Assembly: GCF_004352855.1 (NCBI RefSeq)
Contig: NZ_SJSC01000003.1
Coordinates: 558,001 to 622,000, forward strand
Length of the DNA: 64,000 nucleotides
Reading direction: 5' to 3'
Source of the DNA: Marinomonas sp. KMM3893
GTDB taxonomy: Bacteria; Pseudomonadota; Gammaproteobacteria; Pseudomonadales; Marinomonadaceae
The notes beneath the pieces were generated by a model. That model was not told where the DNA came from and made no database searches. It saw only the letters and a program-made list of their open reading frames with translations. The translations under genes and the position numbers were made by a program. Below, piece by piece: positions 39,375 to 48,704 of this stretch. The first letter of the stretch is position 1. Each line of letters begins with the position of its first letter.

Positions 39375-39803
39375 TTATGCATTACGCGGCGTGATCGGCG
39401 CTTTTTTGCCTCGTCCCCATAGCACGAGCAAGGCCAATGAAATATACACGGCGTTCACCGGCAGTACGTTGAACTCTCCTCGCGATGAATGAAAACAAAT
39501 AGCGATCAATTGCAACAGAACGCAGGCGGCCGCAGCAATGACGGTGAGGCGCGGCGCAATGCGCGTAAGGGATGGCAATATCAGTCCTAGGCCGCCGGCA
39601 AAATCAACGAGACCTAAAAAATGCACAAATGCCAGAGGGTATTGTCCTGTCCAAGGCATCATTGCCGAGAGTTGGTCGATAGGAGTCATGGTCTTCATGA
39701 CGCCGGCCATAATAAAGACTCCGGCACCCAATAATTGGAAGATCCAAATGCTGGCATTTAATGGTTTTGAAACCCTGTTGGGTGTGATGGCTGTACTAGA
39801 CAT
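39375..39803 (-). CDS. DoxX-family membrane protein
   Basis: 142 residues with four hydrophobic helices (IWIFQLLGAGVFIMAGVMK, FVHFLGLVDFAGGLGLILP, LTVIAAAACVLLQLIAICF, AVYISLALLVLWG), the DoxX/DoxD layout. The ATG at 39801-39803 is preferred over one 12 codons upstream because the upstream part has no RBS and lies in the regulatory region. Divergent from a LysR regulator, which probably controls it. Function of this subfamily is poorly defined. Confidence 0.82.
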   Translation of the reverse strand: MSSTAITPNRVSKPLNASIWIFQLLGAGVFIMAGVMKTMTPIDQLSAMMPWTGQYPLAFVHFLGLVDFAGGLGLILPSLTRIAPRLTVIAAAACVLLQLIAICFHSSRGEFNVLPVNAVYISLALLVLWGRGKKAPITPRNA

Positions 39804-39908
39804 GTTTTTTTCTCTAAAAGTGGGTTCAGTTGGTATCAATGGGCGCTAGTATACGAAGGCGTTACATTTAAAAAAATCGGATATTTTCGAATAAGACATT
39901 CAATTAAT

Positions 39909-40823
39909 ATGAATAAGATGAACGCTATAACATTGGATCAGTTTTCTGTTTTTATGACAGTGGTGAAAGAGGGCAGCTTTGCGGCGGCGGCACGAAAGCT
40001 ACATCGCGTGCAGTCTTCTATTACTTACACGGTGCAAAAATTAGAAGAGCAAAGTGGCGTGGTGCTTTTTGATCGTTCTAGCTATCGGGTCTCTTTAACG
40101 GAAGCTGGCTATGCATTGTTGCCTAGAATTAGCCGAATTTTAGAAGATTTCGCCGAGTTTCGAGTGCAAACGGAAACCATGACCCAAGGTGTAGAAGCTG
40201 AGCTTACCTTGGTGGTGGACAATTTTTTGTCCCTGTCTGTGATGACTCCTGCGTTAGAGAAATTTAAAGTCGCCTATCCAAAGGTTCAGTTACGAATTAA
40301 CGCCGCTTGGGCTCAAGATGCGGTGCAGCAGTTAATCAATGGGGAAGCGGATTTAGGCGCGTTTTTTGGCAATAAGAACTTACCAGCCGAGTTAGAGTAT
40401 GAGGTCATAAAAGACATCGATCTGGTTGCGGTAGTCGCTCCGACGCACCCATTAGCGCAGCTGCCAGCCAATATTCCACGGGATGAATTGCGCGACCATT
40501 TGCAGATTATTGTTTCGAATCCTAAATCGTCACGTGACTCGCCTGCGTTCGGTATTGTTGGAGTGAATCAATGGCGCGTAAATGAATCACGCCTGCGCTA
40601 TAGCTTGATTATGGCGGGTATTGGCTGGGGAAGTATGCCAAGGCCGATGGTGGCCGCCGAGATTGAGCGCGGTGAATTAATTGAGCTAAAGCCGGCCCGT
40701 TGGGACTCTTCTGATCGTATGCCCAGAGTGGCCGCCGTGATCGCAAAATGCCGTAGTACAGCGATAGGTCCAGCCGCGACCTTCTTACGCAATGAAATTG
40801 CAGCGGCAGCAGAAACCAATTAA
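39909..40823 (+). CDS. LysR-family transcriptional regulator
   Basis: 304 residues. The N-terminal winged HTH (LDQFSVFMTVVKEGSFAAAARKLHRVQSSITYTVQKLEEQSGVVLFDR) is followed by a periplasmic-binding-protein-like effector domain. The effector is unknown. It is divergent from the DoxX gene; the shared intergenic region holds TCG-N8-CGA (39878-39891), a possible LysR-type site. ATG at 39909 or 39918 could serve as start. Confidence 0.9.
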   Translation: MNKMNAITLDQFSVFMTVVKEGSFAAAARKLHRVQSSITYTVQKLEEQSGVVLFDRSSYRVSLTEAGYALLPRISRILEDFAEFRVQTETMTQGVEAELTLVVDNFLSLSVMTPALEKFKVAYPKVQLRINAAWAQDAVQQLINGEADLGAFFGNKNLPAELEYEVIKDIDLVAVVAPTHPLAQLPANIPRDELRDHLQIIVSNPKSSRDSPAFGIVGVNQWRVNESRLRYSLIMAGIGWGSMPRPMVAAEIERGELIELKPARWDSSDRMPRVAAVIAKCRSTAIGPAATFLRNEIAAAAETN

Positions 40824-40840
40824 GACAGCTAAAAGTAGGC

Positions 40841-40880
40841 GTTGCTTGCTTGTAACCAAAGTTGCTTGCTTGTAACCAAA
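40841..40880. repeat. Perfect 20-bp tandem direct repeat
   Basis: Two adjacent identical copies of GTTGCTTGCTTGTAACCAAA in the gap between the convergent LysR and aroA genes. Non-coding. Likely a local duplication. Confidence 0.95.
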
Positions 40881-40887
40881 GTAGCGT

Positions 40888-40918
40888 GCCGCCCGTGCCT
40901 TTCTAAGGTGCGGGCGGC
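40888..40918. terminator. GC-rich hairpin between convergent LysR and aroA genes
   Basis: GCCGCCCG pairs with CGGGCGGC, with extra pairs inside, around a CTTTCTAAG-containing loop. No T-run on either strand, so termination strength is uncertain. Confidence 0.5.
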
Positions 40919-40924
40919 TTGCGG

Positions 40925-42202
40925 TTAACTGGCTACTGTGTTGAATAACTCAAAGTAGGTCGGGAAGGTTTTTGAGGTACAACCTGGGTCATTGATGGTG
41001 ACTGGCGTGTCGGAAAACGCAACCAGTGAAAAACACATGGCAATGCGGTGATCATTGTAAGTGTCGATTGCCGCATGGTTTAGGGTAGCGACAGGCGTCA
41101 CTGTAATAAAATCTTCCCCTTCGATCACATCGGCGCCGAGCTTTTTCAGTTCAGTTGCCATGGCGTACAAACGGTCTGTTTCTTTTACTCGCCAGTTATA
41201 AATGTTACGGATGGTGGTTGGGCCTTTAGCAAACAAGGCGGTAGTGGCAATCGTCATGGCCGCATCTGGAATGTGGTTCATGTCTAAGTCTACGCCATTT
41301 AGCTCATGATGCTCTGCTTCAATCCAAGTAGGGCCGTAGGTGATTTTTGCACCCATTTGCGCGAGTACATCCGCAAATTTAACATCCCCTTGAACGCTGT
41401 CTGAACCCACGCCGTGTACCTTGATTTTTCCGCCTGCAATGGCCGCTGCCGCTAAGAAGTATGACGCCGAAGAGGCATCGCCTTCGACCATGATTTCGCC
41501 AGGGCTTTGGTAGGTTTGTTGGCCTTTTACGACGAAAGCTTGGTAATTTTGGTTTTCTACTTCAACGCCGAACTGCTTCATCGCATGCAAGGTGATGTCG
41601 ATGTAAGGTTTAGACACCAATTCGCCATCGACATTAATCGTCAAATCGCCTTTTGCGAGTGGTGCACTCATCAAAATAGCGGTCAAAAATTGGCTAGAAA
41701 TGTTGCCCTTAATAGAGACTTCACCACCGGATAGTCCAGAGGCTTTAATGCAAAGTGGCGGGTAGTTTTTCTCACCTTCATAGCGAATGTCGACACCCAA
41801 TGCTTGTAGTGCATCGACTAGGTCGCCAATAGGGCGCTCGTGCATGCGAGGTTCGCCGTGTAGGTGAAATTCGCCTTGTCCTAAGCAAAGTGCAGCGGTC
41901 AGTGGGCGCATGGCGGTGCCTGCATTGCCTAAAAACAAATCGCCAAAATCGGCTTGGATAGGACCAGCCAGACCTTCCAAAATACAAGTAGTGCCTTGGT
42001 CTTCTAGAGAATACTTCACCCCTAATTGTTTTAGGCTGGCTAGCATGTGTTTGATGTCATCGCTGTCTAGCAAGTTGGTGATTTTAGTGGTGCCTTTGGC
42101 AAGTGTTGCCAGCAACAATATACGATTTGAAAGGCTTTTTGAGCCTGGAATTTGGATTTCGCCATTGGCGTGCTTAAGAGGGCCAAGTGTGATTGAGTTC
42201 AT
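40925..42202 (-). CDS. aroA: 3-phosphoshikimate 1-carboxyvinyltransferase (EPSP synthase)
   Basis: Sixth step of the shikimate pathway: PEP plus shikimate-3-phosphate to EPSP. 425 residues, class I type. Motifs are the N-terminal [36 protein letters not shown] (the PEP/glyphosate loop, class I sequence), [16 protein letters not shown] and [14 protein letters not shown]. Monocistronic in appearance, upstream of and codirectional with an RpiR regulator. Confidence 0.97.
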   Translation of the reverse strand: MNSITLGPLKHANGEIQIPGSKSLSNRILLLATLAKGTTKITNLLDSDDIKHMLASLKQLGVKYSLEDQGTTCILEGLAGPIQADFGDLFLGNAGTAMRPLTAALCLGQGEFHLHGEPRMHERPIGDLVDALQALGVDIRYEGEKNYPPLCIKASGLSGGEVSIKGNISSQFLTAILMSAPLAKGDLTINVDGELVSKPYIDITLHAMKQFGVEVENQNYQAFVVKGQQTYQSPGEIMVEGDASSASYFLAAAAIAGGKIKVHGVGSDSVQGDVKFADVLAQMGAKITYGPTWIEAEHHELNGVDLDMNHIPDAAMTIATTALFAKGPTTIRNIYNWRVKETDRLYAMATELKKLGADVIEGEDFITVTPVATLNHAAIDTYNDHRIAMCFSLVAFSDTPVTINDPGCTSKTFPTYFELFNTVAS

Positions 42203-42263
42203 TATACATTCCGTTAGAGGTTTACATATGTTCGTTTGATGACGACGAGTGACTCATCGTTGT

Positions 42264-43169
42264 TTATTCATTATCGCTAAAGTCATCGATCAAGGCGCCA
42301 TTATTGAGAGCGGCCATGTCGAGTTCATTAAGAGCTTGGTAGGTGTCTTCGATGGTTTGAATGCGCGCATTGGCGCTGTCATAACTGTCTTGATAAACAC
42401 TACTGGCTAGCATGCTAATTAGGTTCATGACGCTGGCGTAGGAATCAAAGGCGGACACGCCTCGAACCACGCAAGAGAAATGTAAGTCACTAATTTCATG
42501 AGGGTTTACATCGGCATGATCGGTGATGTAAATCAAGAGTTGGCCTTTTTTACGCAGGCTAATCATTAGGTTTTTCAACCAAGAAGGGCGTCGTCTTACG
42601 CCCATAATAATGACGATGTCGTCCTTGCTAAATCCCGCGACTTCTTCACCCAAGGTTTGACCCGGTAATGGCAACAACTGTACGCCAGTACGACATTGGG
42701 TAAGTTGCTGGCGAAGGTGTAATCCCAATGCGTGATTGTTTCGATAGCCAATAATATAGACTTTTTCAGCGCGGCTGATCCAACGAACGGCGGTTTGATA
42801 GTCTTGGCTATTGATGGACTCTAAAGTGCGTCGAATATTGCTCTGATCACAAGTGACATAGTCTTGGAAAAGCGTCGACAGAGGACGGTTTTCTGGCTGC
42901 TTTTCCGCTATTGGGGCTCCCCAACGGCGAGCAGCACGAACCTGCTTTTTTACCTCGGTGAAATCCTTATATCCCAAACGCTGTAACAAGCGTGTGACCG
43001 CTGATTTAGAGACGTTAGCCAATTTAGCCAGTTCGGTGGCCGAATACGTTGCGATATCACCTTGGTGATTCAGAATGCAGGCCGCCAGCTTTTGCTGAGT
43101 AGGCGAAAGCTGGTCGTAAATAAGCTTAATTCGTTGTTCTATCGATTGATCTTGCATTATTAGAGTCAT
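42264..43169 (-). CDS. RpiR-family transcriptional regulator
   Basis: 301 residues. The N-terminal HTH_6 domain (LAACILNHQGDIATYSATELAKLANVSKSAVTRLLQRLGYKDFTEVKKQVR) is followed by a SIS domain (EKVYIIGYRNNHALGLHLRQQL, GFSKDDIVIIMGVRRRP). RpiR proteins usually sense phosphosugars, but several control purine or ureide catabolism. Divergent from allantoicase, so control of the alc-allA pair is likely. A 12-bp palindrome lies just upstream of its start. Confidence 0.88.
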   Translation of the reverse strand: MTLIMQDQSIEQRIKLIYDQLSPTQQKLAACILNHQGDIATYSATELAKLANVSKSAVTRLLQRLGYKDFTEVKKQVRAARRWGAPIAEKQPENRPLSTLFQDYVTCDQSNIRRTLESINSQDYQTAVRWISRAEKVYIIGYRNNHALGLHLRQQLTQCRTGVQLLPLPGQTLGEEVAGFSKDDIVIIMGVRRRPSWLKNLMISLRKKGQLLIYITDHADVNPHEISDLHFSCVVRGVSAFDSYASVMNLISMLASSVYQDSYDSANARIQTIEDTYQALNELDMAALNNGALIDDFSDNE

Positions 43170-43172
43170 TTT

Positions 43173-43184
43173 AATTCGCGAATT
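43173..43184. promoter_or_regulatory. Palindromic candidate operator AATTCGCGAATT
   Basis: Perfect 12-bp palindrome 3 bp upstream of the RpiR ATG and ~190 bp upstream of allantoicase. Possible autoregulatory operator; inferred only from symmetry and position. Confidence 0.4.
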
Positions 43185-43373
43185 GACAAATAATGAAGGA
43201 AAACGCGGCGACAGGGAAGGGGTTACTCTAAGTTAGTCACGGATTACGTGCTCAAAAGAGTCAAAAGTTTTATCTTTTATTATTCTGAAACAAATGTATT
43301 ATCTAGAAATTGATTTAACCACGATTCGCCGACGATGCATTTGCATTCTGAGGTGCCACTGTAAGGAGTGTTC

Positions 43374-44360
43374 ATGTCTCAATCTGCCACTGTTTGGTAT
43401 GGGGTTAACCTGGCTTCAGAACGATTAGGGGCCAAAGCCCTGTTTGCAAACGACGATTTTTTTGCTCCGAAAGAAAGGATGCTACAAGACAGTGACCCTG
43501 TGTTTATTGCAGGCAAATACGATGACAATGGGAAATGGATGGACGGCTGGGAGACTCGCCGTAAACGCGAACAAGGTTACGATTATTGCGTCGTTCAATT
43601 GGCGGTGCCAGGGCGCATAAACAAAATAGAAATCGACACGCGTCATTTTACTGGCAACTACGCACCTGCCGCTATGCTAGAAGCGTGTCATTGTGACGGT
43701 GTGCCAACGGCCTCAACAGAATGGACGGCCATTACCAATACGGTGGCGTTAGAAGGGGATGCTCGTCAGCTGGTGGATATTGCGAGTGACCAGGTGTATA
43801 GCCATATTAGACTCAACATATACCCTGATGGTGGTGTGGCTCGGCTGCGAGTATACGGTCAACCAGAAGTGGAGTGGAGCGGCTTGGGCGCACAATCACT
43901 TGACCTCTTAGCGATGGAAGTCGGTGGTCATGCGATCTGCGCAAACGACGAACATTTTGGTTCTATGCACAATCTGAATCTGCCTGGCAAAGGCATTAAT
44001 ATGGGGGATGGCTGGGAAACGCGTCGTCGCCGAGAACCTGGCAATGATTGGGTAATATTGGCGTTGGGGCATCGTGGTGAAATTGAAGAAATCATCATTG
44101 ATACGGCTTTTTTCAAAGGCAATTTTGCAGACGCTTGCTCCATTCAAGTCGCGGATGCGGGTAACTTGCCAGACACTACTCTGGCGGCTCAAAGCTTGTA
44201 TTGGCAAGAGTTGCTGCCAAAATCCAAGCTAGGAGCCGATCAAGAGCATTCTTTTAAAGAGGCGTTGTTGGAGGTTGGGCCTATTACTCATTTGCGCGTT
44301 AATATCTTTCCGGATGGCGGCATCAGTCGTATCCGCGCGATTGGCAAGCCAGTTCTCTAA
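43374..44360 (+). CDS. alc: Allantoicase
   Basis: Hydrolyses allantoate to ureidoglycolate and urea in purine catabolism. 328 residues built from two homologous allantoicase repeats: FANDDFFAPKERM...GWETRRKREQGYDYCVVQL (about residues 20-80) and CANDEHFGSMHNL...GWETRRRREPGNDWVILAL (about 190-240). Each ends with an HIRLNIYPDGGVARLRVYG-like block. ATG 43374 with TAAGGAG upstream. Followed by ureidoglycolate lyase 9 bp later. Confidence 0.95.
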   Translation: MSQSATVWYGVNLASERLGAKALFANDDFFAPKERMLQDSDPVFIAGKYDDNGKWMDGWETRRKREQGYDYCVVQLAVPGRINKIEIDTRHFTGNYAPAAMLEACHCDGVPTASTEWTAITNTVALEGDARQLVDIASDQVYSHIRLNIYPDGGVARLRVYGQPEVEWSGLGAQSLDLLAMEVGGHAICANDEHFGSMHNLNLPGKGINMGDGWETRRRREPGNDWVILALGHRGEIEEIIIDTAFFKGNFADACSIQVADAGNLPDTTLAAQSLYWQELLPKSKLGADQEHSFKEALLEVGPITHLRVNIFPDGGISRIRAIGKPVL

Positions 44361-44369
44361 GGGGGCGAG

Positions 44370-44903
44370 ATGCGATTGATTCCTGAACCATTAAATGCCC
44401 AAGTGTTTGCGCCTTTTGGCGAGGTGATTGAAGCCACCGATGCCGCGCCGTCTTTTTTTATCAATGGGGGCACGACCCAGCGTTTTCATGATCTGGCTAC
44501 GGTGACCATGATGGAAGAGGCAGAAGACTCGCAGGGAAGCCGTCCTGTGCACGTAGGCATCAGTGTGTTTCGAGGCCAGGCTAGGCGCTTTCCTATGATG
44601 ATTACCATGTTGGAAAGACACCCCAAAGGATCGCAAGCATTTATGCCGTTACAAGAGCGTCCCTATTTTGTCGTGGTTGCTCCTCCAGGAGAGAATGATG
44701 AGCCAGACCTTAGTCAGCTGCGATTATTCTACGCAAGTGGACAGCAAGGGGTGAATTATCACCAAGGTACTTGGCATCATCCGCTATTGGCGTTAGAGCA
44801 AACATCGGACTTTTTGGTGGTGGATCGCATTGGTGGTGGCTCGAATTGCGATGAATATCCATTCCCTGACGGCCAGTCGTATGTGATCGATACTGGTAAA
44901 TAA
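44370..44903 (+). CDS. allA: Ureidoglycolate lyase
   Basis: Converts ureidoglycolate to glyoxylate and urea, completing allantoin breakdown to usable nitrogen. 177 residues, cupin-like AllA family. Motifs are PLNAQVFAPFGEVIEA at the N-terminus, MLERHPKGSQAFMPL, and GVNYHQGTWHHPLLAL, with C-terminal FLVVDRIGGGSNCDEY. Directly downstream of alc and likely co-transcribed. Uricase, transthyretin-like hydrolase and allantoinase are not in the window. Confidence 0.95.
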   Translation: MRLIPEPLNAQVFAPFGEVIEATDAAPSFFINGGTTQRFHDLATVTMMEEAEDSQGSRPVHVGISVFRGQARRFPMMITMLERHPKGSQAFMPLQERPYFVVVAPPGENDEPDLSQLRLFYASGQQGVNYHQGTWHHPLLALEQTSDFLVVDRIGGGSNCDEYPFPDGQSYVIDTGK

Positions 44904-44980
44904 GCGGAGATCATTTGCGGTAAAAGTGAGATGGCTTAGAATAGCAGGATGTTCACCATAAGAAGAAAGGAAAGCCTGTT

Positions 44981-45880
44981 ATGCGCCATCAATATCACCC
45001 ATTAGGATTTGAAGGATCTCGGATCGCTCAAGGCTTCTGGCGTTGTCTAGAATGGGGTATGTCACCCGCCGAGCGCTTGGGCTTTATTGAAGCTTGCTTG
45101 GACCTTGGCGTGACCACATTCGATCATGCGGACATTTATGGTAAGTATCAATGCGAAAGCCTGTTTGGAGAGGCGTTGGCCTTGAAGCCCGCGTTGCGCG
45201 ATAAGATGGAAATCGTTACCAAATGTGGGGTGCTTTTACCGGCTGAACGCCGTCCAGAGATTGGCCTTCATCGTTATGATTATCGCAGTAAGCACATTAT
45301 CGAAAGTGTCGACGCGTCGCTGGCGGCATTACAATGTGACTATATTGATACCTTATTATTGCATCGTCCTAGCCCCTTGTTGGACGCCGATGAGGTTGCG
45401 CAGACGCTCGATCACCTTTTCACTCTTGGCAAAGTAAAGCATTTTGGTGTTTCCAACTTCAGTGCGGCCCAGTTTGATTTATTGCAGTCGCGCCTTGATG
45501 CCCCTCTCGTGGTGAACCAAGTTGAGCTTTCGCCGCTGGCACTAGAGCACTTTAAAGATGGGACGTTAGAGCATGCGCAACAACACGCCGTTACTCCAAT
45601 GGCATGGTCACCGTTTGCTGGCGGCGCTGTCTTTAGTGGCGAGGACGACAAAGCCGAGCGCATCAGAAGTGTGCTGCAAGCGATAGCGAACAACCGTAAT
45701 GTGACCATGGATCAGGTGGTGATTGCTTGGCTATTGCGTCACCCTTCGGGTATTTGCCCAGTGATGGGGTCAGGTAAAATAGAGCGTCTTGAACGCGCTG
45801 TTGATGCCACTAGGTTGCTATTAAGTGACGATGACTGGTTTAGAATTTGGATTGCCTCACAGGGGCACCCGGTGCCATAA
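44981..45880 (+). CDS. Aldo/keto reductase (YdhF-like)
   Basis: NAD(P)H-dependent oxidoreductase with a TIM-barrel fold, 299 residues. The catalytic tetrad can be assigned: D and Y in FDHADIYGKYQCESLFGEAL, K in IVTKCGV and H in LLLHRPSP. Closest recognisable relative is E. coli YdhF. Substrate unknown. About 77 bp after allA in the same direction, so it may be read through from that operon. A strong terminator follows. Confidence 0.9.
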   Translation: MRHQYHPLGFEGSRIAQGFWRCLEWGMSPAERLGFIEACLDLGVTTFDHADIYGKYQCESLFGEALALKPALRDKMEIVTKCGVLLPAERRPEIGLHRYDYRSKHIIESVDASLAALQCDYIDTLLLHRPSPLLDADEVAQTLDHLFTLGKVKHFGVSNFSAAQFDLLQSRLDAPLVVNQVELSPLALEHFKDGTLEHAQQHAVTPMAWSPFAGGAVFSGEDDKAERIRSVLQAIANNRNVTMDQVVIAWLLRHPSGICPVMGSGKIERLERAVDATRLLLSDDDWFRIWIASQGHPVP

Positions 45881-45904
45881 CAGGGTCGATACCCATTATC
45901 TAGG

Positions 45905-45940
45905 AAAGGCCGCTTAAGGATAACTTAAGCGGCCTTTTTG
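45905..45940. terminator. Rho-independent terminator after the aldo/keto reductase
   Basis: AAAGGCCGCTTAAG pairs perfectly with CTTAAGCGGCCTTT (14 bp) around GATAA, then further T. Very stable. Confidence 0.95.
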
Positions 45941-46064
45941 TTTTTGTCTCAAATCCCCATCGTTTTTTAAACGCTTTTGATCGAATGTGTACAAGCCATG
46001 CAAAAAAATTGCATTTTTTTGGAACTTATCGAAAAGTGTAAGGTCAGTAAGAGGGTAAAAGAAT

Positions 46065-46083
46065 GGTAATGATAATGAATATC
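46065..46083. promoter_or_regulatory. Fur box
   Basis: The site GGTAATGATAATGAATATC matches the 19-bp Fur consensus GATAATGATAATCATTATC at 16 of 19 positions. It lies 68 bp upstream of the DUF4856 gene. The ferric importer three genes downstream supports an iron-response role. Confidence 0.8.
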
Positions 46084-46150
46084 GATTGATTTTGGTTTTT
46101 TGCATTACAAATTCCGTTCTTATCTTTTTTAAAATCACAGGGTAGCTCTT

Positions 46151-47518
46151 ATGAAAAAAACATTACTCACTGCTTTTATTGGCGCTAGTGCATTGTCGCT
46201 TCATGCACAGACTTACGACTTTGCTGTGTCTTTGCCTGATTACCAAGGCGACGCCAGCTCATCGGTGTCTTATGGTGGCCAGATTGCACGTCATGCTTTG
46301 CACAACTCTCTTAAAAAAGCATCCAAAAGCGGTGATTTGGCACTAATGGAGTCGTATTTTTCAAGCAAAGCAGAAGGCCTAAGCATTTTAGATCCGGTCA
46401 GTAAAAAAGGCTTTGCGATCAAGCAGTCGAGTATTGATGAGTTATCAAAAGGCAAGGATCTTAAGTCGAGCGCTTACCCAGGCACAATCACAGGCTGGCC
46501 GGGCAATTTAACTGGACCAGAAGTGTTACAGCAAATGGTCACTAACGCGGCCAACACAAAGGGCGGCTACGACCCAGTTAATGGTTATGATTACACTCAG
46601 CTGATTTCTAAATTCACCATGGGGGCGGTGTTTTATAACAAAGCGGTGAACGATTACCTTGATGAAAAACTCGAAGCGGATGTGAAACCAAACGATAAAC
46701 CTTACAGCAAGGGCGCACCTTATACAGGCAAAGAGCATGTTTGGGATGAAGCGTTTGGGTACTTTGGTGCGCCGATTAATGGTTTAGAATTAACCCCAAA
46801 AGAAGTGGTTCAGATTGTAAAATTGAACCCAGACTATTTCGCTAAAGCGGACGCTAACAAAGATGGCGTGGTCGACTTAAAAACGGAAATGGCGTTTGCG
46901 CATGCCTACTATGCTGCCAGCATTGATGCCAGTGGCAAGACAGATTATTTCCATACGATTTTGCAGGCCTTCTACGATGGCCGCAGCGTGATTCAAGACG
47001 CCAAAGGCAAGGTTCTTAGCGCGGCACAACGTGAAGAGTTAAAAGGCTATGCGAAAGTCATCGGCGTAGCTTGGCAGCAAGTGATTGCTGAAGCCGCTTT
47101 CAAATACGCTGGTAGCGTGTACGCGGATTTGGAAAAAATCGCCATTATTGAAGAGTCGAACGGTGATGTGAAAAAAGCGTACCGTAACTATGTAAAACAT
47201 TGGGGCGAGCTAAAAGGCTTTGCTTTGTCTCTGCAAGCTGCCGGCCGAGATCTAGGGCGTACCCAGTCGCAATTGGATCGTTTGATTGGTTTTAGCCCAG
47301 TGTTATTTGGCAACGCTCAAGTTGTTGCAGCCAACAGCAAAGGGGAATTCACTCAGTCTGAATCAGTGACCATGCAAGAATACAAACTGAATATGCTGAA
47401 AGTACAAAACCTGCTAAGCAGCCATTTTGCGTTAACTGCGAAATTGAATGATCGTACTGGCGGTATGGACGATGTGTTAGAACAACTAAAATCTGGTCCT
47501 AGTGCAGAAAACGACTGA
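46151..47518 (+). CDS. Exported DUF4856 domain protein, probable iron-regulated
   Basis: 455 residues with a signal peptide (ALSLHA before QTYDF), so periplasmic or surface-exposed. The body matches DUF4856 (SYGGQIARHALHNSLKKASKSG, NGLELTPKEVVQIVKLNPDYFAKAD, KEHVWDEAFGYFGAP). The HVWDEAFGYF block recalls imelysin-type motifs. ADANKDGVVDLKTE resembles a dockerin/EF-hand-like calcium loop. The biochemical function of DUF4856 is not established. It is the first gene behind a strong Fur box and is followed by a desaturase-like gene and FbpABC, so a part in iron acquisition is likely but inferred. Confidence 0.82.
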   Translation: MKKTLLTAFIGASALSLHAQTYDFAVSLPDYQGDASSSVSYGGQIARHALHNSLKKASKSGDLALMESYFSSKAEGLSILDPVSKKGFAIKQSSIDELSKGKDLKSSAYPGTITGWPGNLTGPEVLQQMVTNAANTKGGYDPVNGYDYTQLISKFTMGAVFYNKAVNDYLDEKLEADVKPNDKPYSKGAPYTGKEHVWDEAFGYFGAPINGLELTPKEVVQIVKLNPDYFAKADANKDGVVDLKTEMAFAHAYYAASIDASGKTDYFHTILQAFYDGRSVIQDAKGKVLSAAQREELKGYAKVIGVAWQQVIAEAAFKYAGSVYADLEKIAIIEESNGDVKKAYRNYVKHWGELKGFALSLQAAGRDLGRTQSQLDRLIGFSPVLFGNAQVVAANSKGEFTQSESVTMQEYKLNMLKVQNLLSSHFALTAKLNDRTGGMDDVLEQLKSGPSAEND

Positions 47519-47549
47519 TCACTATGATGGTTAGAGTGCCTGTCTTGTC

Positions 47550-48581
47550 ATGACGACGGTGGACTATGGTGGTTGGCTGATCAATGAGCTGTCGTTGGCA
47601 GTGAGTGATTTAGTCAACCCGAGTAAAAGAGTGTCGATTCTGTATTTTGCATCGGCGCTCTTTTTTGCGTTTGTTCTCTTTCTATTTCGATATGGAAAGG
47701 GCGCACCCCGTCGACTGAGCGCTTTGTTTTCGTGGCGGCTTTGGTGGCACCCGTCGGCACGAGTGGATTATGCGCTTTGGTTGGGTAATCGACTGATATT
47801 GTCACTCTTATTCCCTAAGGTCATTACTACCCTTGGGGTGGTGACTTGGCTGATGTTTCAATTACGAGAGGTAGGCTTGTCTCCGCTGGCGATGACGATT
47901 CCGGATTGGAGTGTTATCGCGCTATTTTCCTTGTGTTATTTTTTATTGGATGACTTCTCGCGGTTTTGGTTGCATTGGTTAATGCATCGGTGGTCATGGC
48001 TGTGGGCCTTTCATCGCGTGCATCACAGCGCCAAGGTGTTAACCCCCTTTACGGTATTAAGAACGCACCCAGTGGAAGGTATGTTGTTTTACGGTCGATC
48101 CTTGTTGGTGCAGGGAAGTTTGGTGGCGCTGTTTGTGACCTTGTTTCCAGGGCAGGTTTCTTTATTAATGATAGGCGGTGTTTTTGTTGCCACCTATGTC
48201 TTCAATATTTGCGGCGCTAACCTTAGACACTCTCCGGTGCCGATCAGTTATGGCAAAACACTAGAACGTTGGCTTATCTCCCCAGCTCAACATCAGTTAC
48301 ATCATTCTGCTGCGGTGGAACATTATGACTGTAATTTTGGGGTGGTATTGGCGGTGTGGGACCGTTGGTTTCGTTGTTTGCAATTTGGTAGTGATCAGCA
48401 AAAACTGCGTTATGGTACTTTATCGACACTCGATCAAACGGGGGTGTTTGGCCAATATTTATCCCCCATCTTGTTTTTAGGTCGTGGTCTTAATGGACGA
48501 CAAGCAGGCTTAATTAAGACCACCTTGGTTAACGCAGGTAAGGCGAAAGCAAGAGAAACAACGCAGGCCAAACCAGAATGA
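47550..48581 (+). CDS. Sterol desaturase/fatty acid hydroxylase family membrane protein
   Basis: 343 residues, several transmembrane helices and the three histidine clusters of the di-iron FA_hydroxylase family: HWLMH (after DDFSRFWL), HRVHH and HQLHH, followed by EHYDCNFG. Such enzymes hydroxylate or desaturate lipids using O2. The substrate is unknown. Located 31 bp after the DUF4856 gene, probably in the same Fur-controlled transcript, which is unusual for this family. Confidence 0.85.
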   Translation: MTTVDYGGWLINELSLAVSDLVNPSKRVSILYFASALFFAFVLFLFRYGKGAPRRLSALFSWRLWWHPSARVDYALWLGNRLILSLLFPKVITTLGVVTWLMFQLREVGLSPLAMTIPDWSVIALFSLCYFLLDDFSRFWLHWLMHRWSWLWAFHRVHHSAKVLTPFTVLRTHPVEGMLFYGRSLLVQGSLVALFVTLFPGQVSLLMIGGVFVATYVFNICGANLRHSPVPISYGKTLERWLISPAQHQLHHSAAVEHYDCNFGVVLAVWDRWFRCLQFGSDQQKLRYGTLSTLDQTGVFGQYLSPILFLGRGLNGRQAGLIKTTLVNAGKAKARETTQAKPE

Positions 48582-48704
48582 ATTGTGCCAATAGAGCCGT
48601 GACAAAGTAAGTTTTAATCTGAGTATTATCGACTTTCGGTGCCTTGTCATCGACTGTATGTTGGTAATGTTTTATTTATTGAGAAAAAAATAAGAGAGTC
48701 AAAT

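Noticed and set aside
48582..48704. A second Fur box directly upstream of fbpA
   Set aside because: I found no site close to the 19-bp consensus in this gap. Iron control is better explained by the box at 46065 with read-through.
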